Part shown: positions 51,468 through 60,574 of the stretch, piece after piece
Numbering within the stretch: the stretch's first letter is position 1
Layout of the letters: the number at the start of each line of letters is the position of its first letter
Source of the DNA: Burkholderiales bacterium
GTDB lineage: Bacteria; Pseudomonadota; Gammaproteobacteria; Burkholderiales; Burkholderiaceae_C
DNA length: 64,000 bases
NCBI GenBank assembly: GCA_003963075.1
Contig: RXJV01000012.1
Span: forward strand, 1-64,000
Direction: 5' to 3'
The notes under the pieces: model-generated
The model's database searches: none
What the model saw: the letters and a program-made list of their open reading frames with translations, nothing else
What the model was told of the DNA's origin: nothing
Made by a program: the position numbers and the translations under genes

Positions 51468-53120
51468 CTAGGGCGCGGATTTTAAGTCGGCCAGCCCGGG
51501 CACGATGCCGGCCTCGCCCAGTTCGGCCGCGAGGCCGGCCCGCTCCAGCAGGCTCAGCGGCTGGGCGTTGACATGGGCCAGCACCAGGGCCACGCCGCGC
51601 CGCGCCAGCGCCCGGTGCAGGTCGCGCATCGCCTCGACGCCCGAGGTGTCCAGCATGATCAGGCGGTGCATCTCGAACACGACGGCCCGGGTGCCGGCGG
51701 GCAGCTGCTCGGGCAGCGGCTCGAGCTTGCCGACGGCGCCGAAGAACAGGCCGCCGTACAGCTCGTAGGCCACCACGCCGTCCGGCAAGGGCTGGTCGTC
51801 CACGCGCTGCAGCGTGAACAGCTGGCTCATGCGGTAGACGAAGAACAGGCAGGCCGCCACCAGGCCAACCTCCACGGCCACCGTGAGGTCGGCCACCACG
51901 GTGAGGGTGAAGGTGCCCAGCAGCAGGGTGCGGTAGGTCAGGTTGAAGCGGCGCAGCCGCGCGAACTCGTGCCAGTCGCCCATGTTCCAGGCCACGACGA
52001 GCAGGATGCCGGCCAAGGCGGCCAGCGGCACATGCACCGCCAGCGGCGCCGCCAGCAGCAGCACCAGCAGCAGCGCGGCGGCATGCACCATGCCGGCCAC
52101 CGGGCTGGTGGCGCCGGCGCGGATGTTGGTGACGGTGCGGGCGATGGTGCCGGTGGCCGGCAGGCCGCCGAACAGCGGCGCAGCCAGGTTGGCGATGCCC
52201 TGGGCCATCAGCTCCTGGTTGGGGTCGTGGCGGGGCAGGTCAGGCGTGAGCTTGTCGGCCACGCGGGCGCACAGCAGCGATTCGATGGCGCCCAGCAGCG
52301 CCAGCGTCAGCGTCGGGATCACCAGCTGGCGCATGCCGGCCCAGTGCATGTCGGGCCAGGCGAGCGGCGGCAGGGCCCGCGGGATGCCGCCGAAGCGGCT
52401 GCCGATGGTCTCCAGCGGCAGGGCCAGCCCCGCGGTGGCAAGTGTGGCGCCGGCCAGAGCGATGACGGTGCCGGGCAGCAGCGCCATCGCCCGGCGCCAG
52501 CCGGTGAGCGGTAAGTCGGCCGCGATGTTCTTGGGCCAGAGCAGCACCACGGCCATGCAGGCGAGGGCCATCGCGGGTGCGGCCGGGTTCAGCGTGGCGG
52601 CGTGGTCGGCAATGGCCCCGATCTGGCCGAAGAAGTCGGCCGGCATCTGGGCGATCCGCAACCCGAGCAGGTCCTTCAGCTGGGCCAGCGCGATCAGCAC
52701 CGCGATGCCGTTGGTGAAGCCGGTGACGATGGCGACCGGGATGTAGCGCACCAGGCCGCCGAGCTTGAGGGCGCCCATCGCGAACAGCAGCACGCCGGCG
52801 CCCATCGTCGCGATCAGCAGGTTGGCCAGTCCATGGCGCTGCAGGATGCCGTAGACCACGACGATGAAGGCGCCCGCCGGCCCGCCGATCTGCACGCTGG
52901 AGCCCCCGAGCAGCGAGATCAGGAAGCCGGCGACGATGGCCGTGGCCAGGCCCTGCTCGGGCCGCAGGCCCGAGGCGATGGCGAAGGCCAGCGCCAGCGG
53001 CAGCGCGACGATGCCGACCGTCAGGCCGGCGCCCAGGTCGGCGAACAGCTGCTCGCGGCGGTAGCCCCTCAGCAGCGCGAGGCTGCGGGGGCGGAAGGGG
53101 TGAAGCTGAGGCAGGGGCAT
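51468..53120 (-). CDS. SulP family anion transporter with STAS domain
   Basis: The 550-residue inner-membrane protein has about 11-12 helices, the SulP signature near the N-terminus (LTVGIVALPLALAFAIASGL and RPEQGLATAIVAGFLISLLG) and a C-terminal cytoplasmic STAS domain (about 440-550; VVFEMHRLIMLDTSGVEAMR). The family carries sulfate, bicarbonate or dicarboxylates; the substrate here is not decidable. It is 18 bases downstream of no coding partner and appears to stand alone upstream of DUF3460. Confidence 0.92.
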   Translation of the reverse strand: MPLPQLHPFRPRSLALLRGYRREQLFADLGAGLTVGIVALPLALAFAIASGLRPEQGLATAIVAGFLISLLGGSSVQIGGPAGAFIVVVYGILQRHGLANLLIATMGAGVLLFAMGALKLGGLVRYIPVAIVTGFTNGIAVLIALAQLKDLLGLRIAQMPADFFGQIGAIADHAATLNPAAPAMALACMAVVLLWPKNIAADLPLTGWRRAMALLPGTVIALAGATLATAGLALPLETIGSRFGGIPRALPPLAWPDMHWAGMRQLVIPTLTLALLGAIESLLCARVADKLTPDLPRHDPNQELMAQGIANLAAPLFGGLPATGTIARTVTNIRAGATSPVAGMVHAAALLLVLLLAAPLAVHVPLAALAGILLVVAWNMGDWHEFARLRRFNLTYRTLLLGTFTLTVVADLTVAVEVGLVAACLFFVYRMSQLFTLQRVDDQPLPDGVVAYELYGGLFFGAVGKLEPLPEQLPAGTRAVVFEMHRLIMLDTSGVEAMRDLHRALARRGVALVLAHVNAQPLSLLERAGLAAELGEAGIVPGLADLKSAP

Positions 53121-53251
53121 GGGCTCTCCGGGCGGTGGCGTGACGCGGGGAACGTCCTGCCCGGAGGGCCGCAGTGGTAGCGCTCGGCGATGAAGCGGCG
53201 CCGGCGCGAAGGACCGAGGTGGGTCGTCATCGCTGCCCCGGCCCCGTCACT

Positions 53252-55297
53252 TCAGCGCACCCGCATGCCCGGTTGGGCGCCGGGGAAGGGCTCGAGCACA
53301 AAGATGCCCGGGTGAGCCTTTTCATCAGCGTGGCTGGCCGCCAGCACCATGCCCTCGCTGAGGCCGAACTTCATCTTGCGCGGCGCGAGATTGGCAACCA
53401 TGACGGTCAGCTTGCCTTCGAGGTCTTCGGGCTGGTAGGCGCTCTTGATGCCGCTGAAGACGTTGCGCGTGCGGCCTTCGCCCACGTCCAGCGTCAGGCG
53501 CAGCAGCTTGTCCGAACCTTCGACGTGCTCGGCCTTGACGATCTTGGCGATGCGCAGGTCGACCTTGGCAAAGTCATCGATCTTGATTTCGTCGGCAATG
53601 TCTTCGCCACCCGGGATCACCTTGGGCGCGGGTGGCGCTTCGAACAGCTGCTCGACCTTGGCCAGGTCCACGCGCTGCATCAGGTGCTGGTAGGCGCCGA
53701 TCTGGTGGCCGCCGAGCGCGCGGGCGCTATCGCTCCACTGCAGCGGCTCGACCTTCAGGAAGGCTTCGACCTGCTGGGCCAGCGCCGGCAGCACCGGCTT
53801 CAAGTAGATCGTCAGCAGCCGGAAGGCCTCGATGCAGACGCTGCAGACATCGTGCAGGGCCGCGTCCATGCCCTCCTGCTTGGCGAGTTCCCAGGGCTTG
53901 TGCTGGTCGACAAACTCGTTGACCTTGTCGGCCAGGGCCATGATCTCGCGCAGTGCCTTGCCGAACTCGCGGGTCTCGTAGAGCTCGGCGATGGTGCTGC
54001 TCTGCGCGCGCAGCGCATCCAGCAGCGCGCGACCTTCCACGCCGAGGTCGGCGCTCAGGCGGCCGTCGAAGCGCTTGGCCAGGAAGCCGGCGGCGCGCGA
54101 CGCGATGTTGATGAACTTGCCGACCAGGTCGCTGTTGACGCGGGCGACGAAGTCCTCGGGGTTGAAGTCGATGTCCTCGACGCGGTTGTTCAGCTTGGCG
54201 GCGATGTAGTAGCGCAACCATTCGGCGTTCAGGCCCAGGCTCAGGTACTTCAGCGGGTCCAGCCCGGTGCCGCGGCTCTTGCTCATCTTCTCGCCGCCGT
54301 TGACGGTCATGAAGCCGTGCACGAAGACGTGGTTGGGTGTCTTGCGGCCGCTGAAGTGCAGCATGGCCGGCCAGAACAGCGTGTGGAAGTAGGTGATGTC
54401 CTTGCCGATGAAGTGGATCTGCTCGGTGGACGGGTCGTTCACGAAGGCGTCGAAGTCCTTGCCGATCTTGCCGAAGTAGTTCTTCAGCGAGGCCAGGTAG
54501 CCGATGGGCGCGTCCAGCCAGACGTAGAAGTACTTGCCCGGCGCGTCCGGGATCTCGATGCCGAAGTAGGGCGCGTCGCGGCTGATGTCCCAGTCGCTCA
54601 GGCGGTTGTTGCCGTCTTCATCGGGCTCGAACCATTCGCGGATCTTGTTCAGCACCTCGGGCTGCAGGCGGCCGGGCGTCTGGGTCCAGTCGGTCAGGAA
54701 GCTCACGCAGCGCGGGTCGCTGAGCTTGAAGAAGTAGTGCTCGCTGGTCTTGAGCACCGGCGTCGCGCCGGACAGCACCGAGTAGGGGTTCTTCAGCTCG
54801 GTGGGCGCGTAGACCGCGCCGCAGACCTCGCAGGAGTCGCCGTACTGGTCCTTGGCGCCGCACTTGGGGCATTCGCCCTTGATGAAGCGGTCCGGCAGGA
54901 ACATCGACTTGTCGGGGTCGAAGAACTGCTCGATGGTCTTGGTCGAGATCAGCTCGTTGTGGCGCAGCGCGAGGTAGACGGCCTTGGAGAGTTCGTGGTT
55001 CTCGGGGCCGTCGGTGGAGTGCCAGTTGTCGAAGCTGATGTGAAAGCCGTCGAGGTACTGCTTGCGGCCGGCGGCGATGCCGGCGACGAAGTCCTGCGGT
55101 GTCTTGCCGGCCTTCTCGGCCGCGATCATGATCGGCGCGCCGTGGGCGTCGTCCGCGCAGACAAAGTGCACCTGCGAGCCCGCCATGCGCTGGTAGCGAA
55201 CCCAGATGTCGGCCTGGGTGTACTCCATGATGTGGCCGATGTGGAAACCGGCGTTCGCATAGGGCAGGGCGGTGGTGACGAAAAGCTGGCGGGTCAT
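53252..55297 (-). CDS. metG: Methionyl-tRNA synthetase
   Basis: The 681-residue enzyme charges tRNA-Met. Class I motifs are present: HIGH-type ([17 protein letters not shown]) and KMSKS in [12 protein letters not shown]. Two CxxC pairs in the connective zinc region ([18 protein letters not shown]) put it in the two-knuckle type. The C-terminal EMAP/Trbp-like tRNA-binding domain ([20 protein letters not shown]) is fused. The essential gene is complete. Confidence 0.98.
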   Translation of the reverse strand: MTRQLFVTTALPYANAGFHIGHIMEYTQADIWVRYQRMAGSQVHFVCADDAHGAPIMIAAEKAGKTPQDFVAGIAAGRKQYLDGFHISFDNWHSTDGPENHELSKAVYLALRHNELISTKTIEQFFDPDKSMFLPDRFIKGECPKCGAKDQYGDSCEVCGAVYAPTELKNPYSVLSGATPVLKTSEHYFFKLSDPRCVSFLTDWTQTPGRLQPEVLNKIREWFEPDEDGNNRLSDWDISRDAPYFGIEIPDAPGKYFYVWLDAPIGYLASLKNYFGKIGKDFDAFVNDPSTEQIHFIGKDITYFHTLFWPAMLHFSGRKTPNHVFVHGFMTVNGGEKMSKSRGTGLDPLKYLSLGLNAEWLRYYIAAKLNNRVEDIDFNPEDFVARVNSDLVGKFINIASRAAGFLAKRFDGRLSADLGVEGRALLDALRAQSSTIAELYETREFGKALREIMALADKVNEFVDQHKPWELAKQEGMDAALHDVCSVCIEAFRLLTIYLKPVLPALAQQVEAFLKVEPLQWSDSARALGGHQIGAYQHLMQRVDLAKVEQLFEAPPAPKVIPGGEDIADEIKIDDFAKVDLRIAKIVKAEHVEGSDKLLRLTLDVGEGRTRNVFSGIKSAYQPEDLEGKLTVMVANLAPRKMKFGLSEGMVLAASHADEKAHPGIFVLEPFPGAQPGMRVR

Positions 55298-55329
55298 GGA
55301 GACGTCAGAACGGACGAAAGCGGCGGATT

Positions 55330-55512
55330 TTAGGTTTGCGGTTCGGTCGGGCCAGCCTCGTCGGTTGGCGGTTCCGCGTCGTCGGGAGTCGCTTCGGCAC
55401 TGCCGTCATCGGCGGGCTTGCCGTTCAGCTTGCGCTGGCGCTTTTCCTCGGCCTTGCGTTTTTTCGCGAGCTCGCGCTGGCGCTTCTCGTAGCTGTAGTT
55501 GGGCGTTGCCAA
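55330..55512 (-). CDS. Small basic/acidic hypothetical protein with TTG start
   Basis: The 60-residue product begins (L/M)[20 protein letters not shown], a strongly basic helix, and has an acidic proline-rich tail. Similar small proteins are widespread in betaproteobacteria, function unknown. I assign the TTG at 55510-55512 because AGGAG is 8 bases upstream. The longer reading to 55590 lacks a ribosome site. It is 32 bases upstream of metG on the same strand. Confidence 0.65.
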   Translation of the reverse strand: MATPNYSYEKRQRELAKKRKAEEKRQRKLNGKPADDGSAEATPDDAEPPTDEAGPTEPQT

Positions 55513-56119
55513 GGGCTGATCTCCTGGGGCGCCCGCAAGTCTGCGGGCGGTGCCCAATGTAACCCGCCCGTCCCGGCCAGATGAATCCACAGTTGGGAAG
55601 GAAAGCTACAGAACACCTCAAGGAAGGCGCCTAAGTCACTGATTCGTAAAGGTGCAGCAAGCTATCCACTGTCGCTGTGGAAAACTTTGTGGAGAACCCG
55701 GCTTGGTCGCCGCCAAGTCCTTGTTCAGTGCGGGCCCGCTTAGGTTGCTGAATTTTTGGGCAGTCCGGTCGTTTCTATATGAATCAACCACTTAGCGAGT
55801 TTCCGGGCGGCGTGGGCGGTGCGCATCGCTTCAGGGTCCAAAGCCCTTGACCACCGACGCAGATGGGGATAAGTCAAGCCACCTCGGGCGGATGTCACGC
55901 GTCTGCAGGACAGCTTCGCAGGCCTTGTCCCCGTCGGCTGTGGACAAATCTGTGGGCCGGCTGACGACAGCCGGCCTAAGTCATTGATCTGCCACAACGC
56001 AGCCTGGCCTGCACGCTTTTGTGGCGGCTTCCGTCGGCGGCCCGTCGGGCAGTCCCCATGCCTTCGGGTCGGAGGGCGCGGCTAAACTCGCGGCCTTTTG
56101 AACGGGCGGCAGCGGCGCA
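55513..56119. other. Non-coding region before minC with DnaA-box-like cluster
   Basis: About 600 bases contain no supported gene. Four 9-mers differ by one base from the DnaA box TTATCCACA on the minus strand: 55676-55684 (TTTTCCACA), 55688-55696 (TTCTCCACA), 55864-55872 (TTATCCCCA) and 55939-55947 (TTGTCCACA). There is an A/T-richer stretch at 55741-55800 and a perfect 9-bp hairpin GGCCGGCTG/CAGCCGGCC (55955-55976). Confidence 0.5.
55955..55976. repeat. Perfect inverted repeat upstream of minC
   Basis: GGCCGGCTG and CAGCCGGCC form a 9-bp stem around the tetraloop ACGA. No U-run follows on either strand, so it is not a standard terminator. Confidence 0.6.
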
Positions 56120-56965
56120 ATGGCGGACACGACAAGGGAAGGCAGCGGGCGCACCAAGGGTGCTTCGCGTGCCGGCGCTTTCGAATTGAAGTCGCGGCGC
56201 TTCAGCCTGCTGGGCCTGGTGCTGCACAGCGCCGACATGGCCGAGATCAAGGACGCTTGGGCGCAGCGTGCAGGCTCGGGGGGCTTTGAACACGAGCCTG
56301 TCGTCATCGACCTGAGTCAGTTGCCGCGCGTGCCGGCCGCCGCGCTGGTCGACGGCCAGGCGCCGCTGGCGCTCGATTGCCCGGCGCCGGTTGATCTGCG
56401 CTCCATCGTCGCGCTGCTGCGCGCGAGCGAGCTCCAGCCGGTGGCGGTGGCCGGTGCGACCGCCGAGGAACTGGCCCTGGCGCGTGAACTGGGCCTGGCC
56501 GATGCTGCCGATGAGCCCCTGGCCGAGCGTGGGCCGCCGCCGGCCGCAGCCGCCGAGGTGGTGCGCGAGGTGGTGCGTGAGATCACGGTCGAGAAGATCG
56601 TCGAGAAGCCGGTTCCGGTGGCAACGCCGGCGCCAACCCTGGTCATCGACAAGCCGCTGCGCTCGGGCCAGCAGGTCTATGCCAAGGGCGGCGACCTGGT
56701 CGTGCTGGCCGTTGTGAGCCACGGTGCCGAGGTCATTGCCGACGGCAGCATCCACATCTATGCGCCGCTGCGTGGCAAGGCGATCGCCGGCGCGCGCGGC
56801 GACACCACGGCACGCATCTACACGCAAAGCCTGGAGGCCGAGCTGCTGGCCATCGCGGGCATCTACCGCACCGCCGAGAACCCGCTGCCACCCGAGGTGG
56901 CGGGCCAGCCGGCGCAAGTGCTGTTGCAAGGCGAAAAGCTGCTGCTGCAGCCTCTGAACACCTGA
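56120..56965 (+). CDS. minC: Septum site-determining protein MinC
   Basis: The 281-residue inhibitor of FtsZ has an N-terminal domain ([20 protein letters not shown]), a linker with [20 protein letters not shown], and the conserved C-terminal beta domain ([40 protein letters not shown]). A slightly longer linker than E. coli MinC (231 residues) explains the length. It starts the minCDE operon. Confidence 0.95.
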   Translation: MADTTREGSGRTKGASRAGAFELKSRRFSLLGLVLHSADMAEIKDAWAQRAGSGGFEHEPVVIDLSQLPRVPAAALVDGQAPLALDCPAPVDLRSIVALLRASELQPVAVAGATAEELALARELGLADAADEPLAERGPPPAAAAEVVREVVREITVEKIVEKPVPVATPAPTLVIDKPLRSGQQVYAKGGDLVVLAVVSHGAEVIADGSIHIYAPLRGKAIAGARGDTTARIYTQSLEAELLAIAGIYRTAENPLPPEVAGQPAQVLLQGEKLLLQPLNT

Positions 56966-56993
56966 TTTGATCGAAACGCAAGGAAGCATCCAG

Positions 56994-57809
56994 ATGACCA
57001 AGATCGTCGTCGTCACCTCCGGCAAGGGCGGGGTCGGCAAGACCACCACCAGCGCGAGCTTTGCCACCGGCCTCGCGATGCGCGGCCACAAGACCTGCGT
57101 CATCGACTTCGACGTGGGCCTGCGCAACCTCGACCTGATCATGGGCGTTGAGCGCCGCGTGGTGTACGACCTGATCAATGTCATCAACGACGAGATCAAG
57201 CTGACGCAGGCCCTCATCAAGGACAAGCAGCTCGACAAGCTCTACATCCTGGCGGCCTCGCAGACCCGCGACAAGGACGCGCTCAAGCAGGAAGGCGTCG
57301 AGCGCGTGCTGAACGAACTGAAGGAGATGGAGTTTGACTACATCGTCTGCGATTCGCCGGCCGGCATCGAGACCGGCGCGCTGATGGCGATGCACTACGC
57401 CGACGAGGCGTTGGTGGTGACCAACCCCGAGGTCTCGTCGGTCCGCGACAGCGACCGCATCCTTGGCATGCTCAGCAGCAAGACCAAGCGCGCCATCGAA
57501 GGTGCCGAGCCCGTCAAGGAGCATCTGCTCATCACGCGCTACAACCCCAACCGCGTCGAAGGCGGCCAGATGCTGAGCCTGGACGACATCCACGAGATCC
57601 TGCGCACGCCGCTGATCGGCGTCATCCCCGAAAGCGAGAGCGTGCTGCAGGCGTCCAACCAGGGCACGCCGGCCATCCATCTCGCGGGCACCGATGTGGC
57701 CGAGGCCTACAAGGATGTGGTGGCGCGTTTTCTTGGCGAAGACAAGCCGATGCGCTTCACCGAGGCGGTGAAGCCGAGCTGGTTCAAGCGCGTCTTCGGG
57801 GCGAAGTGA
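56994..57809 (+). CDS. minD: Septum site-determining ATPase MinD
   Basis: The 271-residue ATPase carries MinC to the membrane. The deviant Walker [13 protein letters not shown], the motif [13 protein letters not shown], and the C-terminal amphipathic helix ([12 protein letters not shown]) are present. I start at the ATG at 56994 ([10 protein letters not shown]), the family start. It lies between minC (28 bases) and minE (13 bases). Confidence 0.98.
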   Translation: MTKIVVVTSGKGGVGKTTTSASFATGLAMRGHKTCVIDFDVGLRNLDLIMGVERRVVYDLINVINDEIKLTQALIKDKQLDKLYILAASQTRDKDALKQEGVERVLNELKEMEFDYIVCDSPAGIETGALMAMHYADEALVVTNPEVSSVRDSDRILGMLSSKTKRAIEGAEPVKEHLLITRYNPNRVEGGQMLSLDDIHEILRTPLIGVIPESESVLQASNQGTPAIHLAGTDVAEAYKDVVARFLGEDKPMRFTEAVKPSWFKRVFGAK

Positions 57810-57822
57810 AGGGAGCCGCACG

Positions 57823-58080
57823 ATGGGATTCCTGAACTTCTTTCTCGGCGAAAAAAAGAGCTCGGCCAGCGTCGCCAAGGAAAGGCTGCAGCTCATCCTC
57901 GCGCACGAGCGCAACGGCCGCAGCTCCAGCCCCGACTACCTGCCCCAACTGCAGAAGGAGTTGGTGGCGGTCATCAGCAAATACGTGTCGATCAACCCGG
58001 ACGACATCAAGGTCCACATGGAGCGCCAGGGCGACCTGGAGGTGCTCGAAGTGAAGATCGAGCTGCCCGAGGCCAAGTAA
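57823..58080 (+). CDS. minE: Cell division topological specificity factor MinE
   Basis: The 85-residue protein oscillates with MinD. The N-terminal membrane-binding [20 protein letters not shown] and the MinD-contact helix [13 protein letters not shown] are conserved, and the C-terminal specificity domain is complete. Last gene of minCDE. A GC hairpin follows at 58083-58112. Confidence 0.97.
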   Translation: MGFLNFFLGEKKSSASVAKERLQLILAHERNGRSSSPDYLPQLQKELVAVISKYVSINPDDIKVHMERQGDLEVLEVKIELPEAK

Positions 58081-58082
58081 GC

Positions 58083-58112
58083 GGCAGCCCGCGGGCCGAG
58101 CGCCCGGCTGCC
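58083..58112 (+). terminator. GC hairpin after minE without U-tract
   Basis: GGCAGCC (58083-58089) pairs with GGCTGCC (58106-58112), with an inner GGGC/GCCC. No run of T follows, so it may support termination only weakly. Confidence 0.3.
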
Positions 58113-58221
58113 CCAGGCCGGCTTGCGCCGACCCAAGCGCTGTGGCGGCAGCCGCGCCTCTGTGTGCAGGACCGGTTGCGCCTGTTTGCGGCCCGCCCGG
58201 CAACACCAGGCAAGCGGCCGA

Positions 58222-58812
58222 CTACTCGTGGGTGAACTGGTCGGAGTTCTTGCCCTTGAACTGCGCGTAGTAGCGCTTGATGGCGGCCATGTCGGCCTCC
58301 ACGTCGCCCGTCGGCTTGAACAGCGGGCCCAGGCCCACCAGCTTGCGCGGGTAGTCCATATAGGCCATCACGATCGGCAGCTTGGCCGTCGCGGCGATCC
58401 AGTAGAAGCCGGTCTTCCAGTACACCGTCTTGCTGCGCGTGCCCTCGGGCGGCACGATCAGCTGCACTGGGCCGTCAGCGGCCAGCAGGGCCTCGGCCGA
58501 GGCCGCGACGAGGTTGTTGCTCTTGCTGCGGTCTACCGGGATGCCGCCCAGATAGCGCATCAGGCCGCCAAACGGGAACTTGAAGATCGAGGCCTTGCCC
58601 ATCCAGTAGGGCGTGAGCCGCAGCGCGAACGCGGCAAACAAGGTGTAGGGCAGGTCCCAATTGCTGGTGTGGGGGGCGGCGATGAAGACGCTCTTGCGCG
58701 CCTCAGGCAGGAGTTCGCCCTGGACGGTCCAGCCGGCCAGCCGGAGCCAGGCCAGGGACACGCCGCGCAGCAGGCTGCTGACGCCGGGCGTTGTGAAAAT
58801 GGTGCGATGCAT
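58222..58812 (-). CDS. Lysophospholipid-type 1-acyltransferase
   Basis: The 196-residue protein belongs to the PlsC-like acyltransferase superfamily. The catalytic HxxxxD is HTSNWD and the glycine-rich PEGTR motif is present as PPEGTRSKT. It would transfer fatty acyl chains to lysophospholipid or similar. I use the ATG at 58810-58812; a GTG at 58833 could add 7 residues. Single gene, convergent with minE. Confidence 0.85.
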   Translation of the reverse strand: MHRTIFTTPGVSSLLRGVSLAWLRLAGWTVQGELLPEARKSVFIAAPHTSNWDLPYTLFAAFALRLTPYWMGKASIFKFPFGGLMRYLGGIPVDRSKSNNLVAASAEALLAADGPVQLIVPPEGTRSKTVYWKTGFYWIAATAKLPIVMAYMDYPRKLVGLGPLFKPTGDVEADMAAIKRYYAQFKGKNSDQFTHE

Positions 58813-58917
58813 GCCCGGATTGTCCGGTGTCACGGGACTGCCTCAAACTGAGGCAGCGCAAGAAACTCGCTGTTCTGCCAAGCACTTGGGCCCGCCGCCC
58901 GCAGCCTGTCCCCGCGG

Positions 58918-58938
58918 TTGTCCACAGCGGCTGTGGAC
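58918..58938. repeat. DnaA-like inverted repeat between acyltransferase and ferredoxin
   Basis: TTGTCCACA (58918-58926) differs by one base from a DnaA box and is part of the inverted repeat GTCCACAG-CGG-CTGTGGAC (58920-58938). The preceding CTGTCCCCGCGG parallels TTGTCCCCGTCGG at 55925-55937. Confidence 0.5.
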
Positions 58939-58952
58939 GGCGTGAGCGGTGC

Positions 58953-59240
58953 TCAGGCCCAAGCCAGCGTCACATCACTGCGCGGCTCCGCCACGCAGGG
59001 CAGGATGAAGCCGTCGGCCTTCTCTTCGGCCGACAGGCCCGGCCACGGGATCCGGTGCTCGATGCGCCCCTCGACCAGCTTCGCGAGGCAGCTGCGGCAG
59101 CTGCCGTTGCGGCAGGACCAGGGGAAGGCGACGCCGGCGGCCAGGCCGGCCAGCAGCAGGGTCTGGTTCGCCGGGGCGGCGAAGCTTTCACCGCCGGGCA
59201 GCAGCGTCACGCGGAATGTCTCGCACATGACCGCCATCAT
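58953..59240 (-). CDS. Plant-type [2Fe-2S] ferredoxin
   Basis: The 95-residue protein binds one 2Fe-2S cluster through CRNGSCRSC (C-x4-C-x2-C) and the distal cysteine in FILPCVAEP. It would carry electrons to an unidentified partner. Start may be the ATG at 59240 or a later one at 59228; ribosome sites do not decide. It has no adjacent reductase gene. Confidence 0.88.
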   Translation of the reverse strand: MMAVMCETFRVTLLPGGESFAAPANQTLLLAGLAAGVAFPWSCRNGSCRSCLAKLVEGRIEHRIPWPGLSAEEKADGFILPCVAEPRSDVTLAWA

Positions 59241-59287
59241 GCCGTCTCGGCTCTAGCATCCGGCCGCCGGCCCGCAAGGCCGGCAGC

Positions 59288-59441
59288 GTTCTCAGGGCGG
59301 GGTGGAATTCCCCACCGGCGGTAGGCGTTCGATGGCTCGCCATCGAGTGCGAGCCCGCGAGCGCCTGGGCCACAGCGTGGCCCAGGGTCAGCAGACCTGG
59401 TGCAAAGCCAGGGCCGACGGTCACAGTCCGGATGAAAGAGA
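59288..59441 (+). ncRNA. FMN riboswitch (RFN element)
   Basis: The conserved aptamer pieces occur in order: TCAGGGCGGGGTGGAATTCC, CCACCGGCGGT, GAGCCCGCGAGCG, GGTCAGCAGACCTGGTG and CCGACGGTCACAGTCCGGAT, ending GATGAAAGAGA. It precedes ribH by about 93 bases. The spacer contains a hairpin (59454-59480) that may be part of the expression platform. FMN should lower ribH expression. Confidence 0.95.
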
Positions 59442-59533
59442 TCGCGTCGTGTCGCCGCACTCGTCTTGGCGAGGTGCGGCGCTGCTGCGTTCGCTTGCCC
59501 TGATTCTGGAAACCCGTCTTTCAAGAGGACACC

Positions 59534-60025
59534 ATGAATCAGCCCCTCCTTCCCAGCTTCAAGCTGTCCCGCCTGCCGCGGGTGGCCATCCTGGCCGCCA
59601 GCTGGCACAAGGACATCGTCGGCGTGGCCGTGTCGGCCATCCGCCATGAATTCGACCGATGTCGAATCCCACCCGAGCAGGTCAGCGTGATCGAGGTGCC
59701 CGGCGCCTTCGAAATCCCGCTGCATGCCCAGCGCCTGGCGCGCAGCGGCCGCTTTGATGCCGTCATTGCCTGCGGCCTCGTCGTGGACGGCGGCATCTAC
59801 CGACATGACTTCGTCGGCCAGACCGTCATCCAGGCGCTGATGGACGTGCAGCTGGCCACCGATGTGCCGGTGTTCTCCTGCGTGCTGACGCCGCATCACT
59901 TCCACGAGCATGGCGAGCACAAGCGCTTCTTCGCCGAGCACTTCTCGACCAAGGGTGTCGAGGTGGCGCGCGCCTGTCTCGCGACAATAGCGAGCCTGGA
60001 CCAGCTGAACGCGCTGGCCGCCTGA
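59534..60025 (+). CDS. ribH: 6,7-dimethyl-8-ribityllumazine synthase (RibH2-like)
   Basis: The 163-residue enzyme makes the penultimate riboflavin precursor. The substrate-binding motif VPGAFEIPLHAQRLARSGRF and AVIACGLVVDGGIYRHDFV are typical of the second (type II, RibH2) lumazine synthases. An FMN riboswitch controls it, and AAGAGGA precedes the ATG. No other riboflavin gene is near. A GC hairpin follows the stop. Confidence 0.93.
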   Translation: MNQPLLPSFKLSRLPRVAILAASWHKDIVGVAVSAIRHEFDRCRIPPEQVSVIEVPGAFEIPLHAQRLARSGRFDAVIACGLVVDGGIYRHDFVGQTVIQALMDVQLATDVPVFSCVLTPHHFHEHGEHKRFFAEHFSTKGVEVARACLATIASLDQLNALAA

Positions 60026-60035
60026 CCTCGCCCCC

Positions 60036-60063
60036 GGCGCGGCGCCTTCGCAGGCGCCGCGCC
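60036..60063 (+). terminator. GC hairpin after ribH (weak U-tract)
   Basis: GGCGCGGCGCC and GGCGCCGCGCC form a perfect 11-bp stem with a TTCGCA loop, followed only by TCGTTG. It is likely to stall polymerase between ribH and the peptidase gene. Confidence 0.55.
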
Positions 60064-60079
60064 TCGTTGAACCGACCGC

Positions 60080-60574
60080 ATGCTTGCCGCCCGCTACCTC
60101 GCCGGCTATCCCCCCGATCTCATCCAACAGGCCGAGCAGCTGCGCCTGGACGGCCGGCTGGCCGAGCACCTCGCACGCCGCCTGCCCGAGGCCCACGCGG
60201 TGCGCAGCGACTCGGCACTGTTCGATTACGTGAACGAACTCAAGGCCCGCCATCTGCGCAATGCGGCGCCGCTGAACTTCGTCGGCTTCGACGCCAAGCT
60301 GCGCGTGCTGCAGCAGGCCCTGGGTACCCACACCCGCCGCACCCAGGTGCAGGGCGCGCGGCTGAAGATGCGCCGCGAGATCCGCGTCGCCACGCTGTTC
60401 AAGGACGCGCCGGCCGCGCTGCTGCGCATGATCGTCGTGCACGAGCTGGCCCACCTGCGCGAGCTGGAGCACAACAAGGCCTTCTACGCGCTGTGCCAGC
60501 ACATGGAGCCCGACTACTTCCAGCTTGAGTTCGACCTGCGCCTGTACCTGATGCTGCAGGAGGACGCGAAGTGA
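60080..60574 (+). CDS. YgjP-type M48-like metallopeptidase
   Basis: The 164-residue protein matches the YgjP/DUF45 family; the zinc motif HELAH in RMIVVHELAHLRELEHNKAF with downstream FYALCQHMEPDYF is complete. It is a cytoplasmic protease-like protein of uncertain substrate. Its stop overlaps the dusC start (GTGA), so the two genes are coupled. Confidence 0.87.
   Translation: MLAARYLAGYPPDLIQQAEQLRLDGRLAEHLARRLPEAHAVRSDSALFDYVNELKARHLRNAAPLNFVGFDAKLRVLQQALGTHTRRTQVQGARLKMRREIRVATLFKDAPAALLRMIVVHELAHLRELEHNKAFYALCQHMEPDYFQLEFDLRLYLMLQEDAK

Noticed and set aside
53174-55333. Long plus-strand open frame opposite metG
   Set aside because: metG on the other strand is complete with HIGH and KMSKS motifs; the plus frame has no recognisable domains.
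55513-56119. The primary chromosomal oriC
   Set aside because: No dnaA, dnaN, gyrB or rpmH nearby; DnaA-like boxes alone do not establish an origin, so it is reported only as a cluster.
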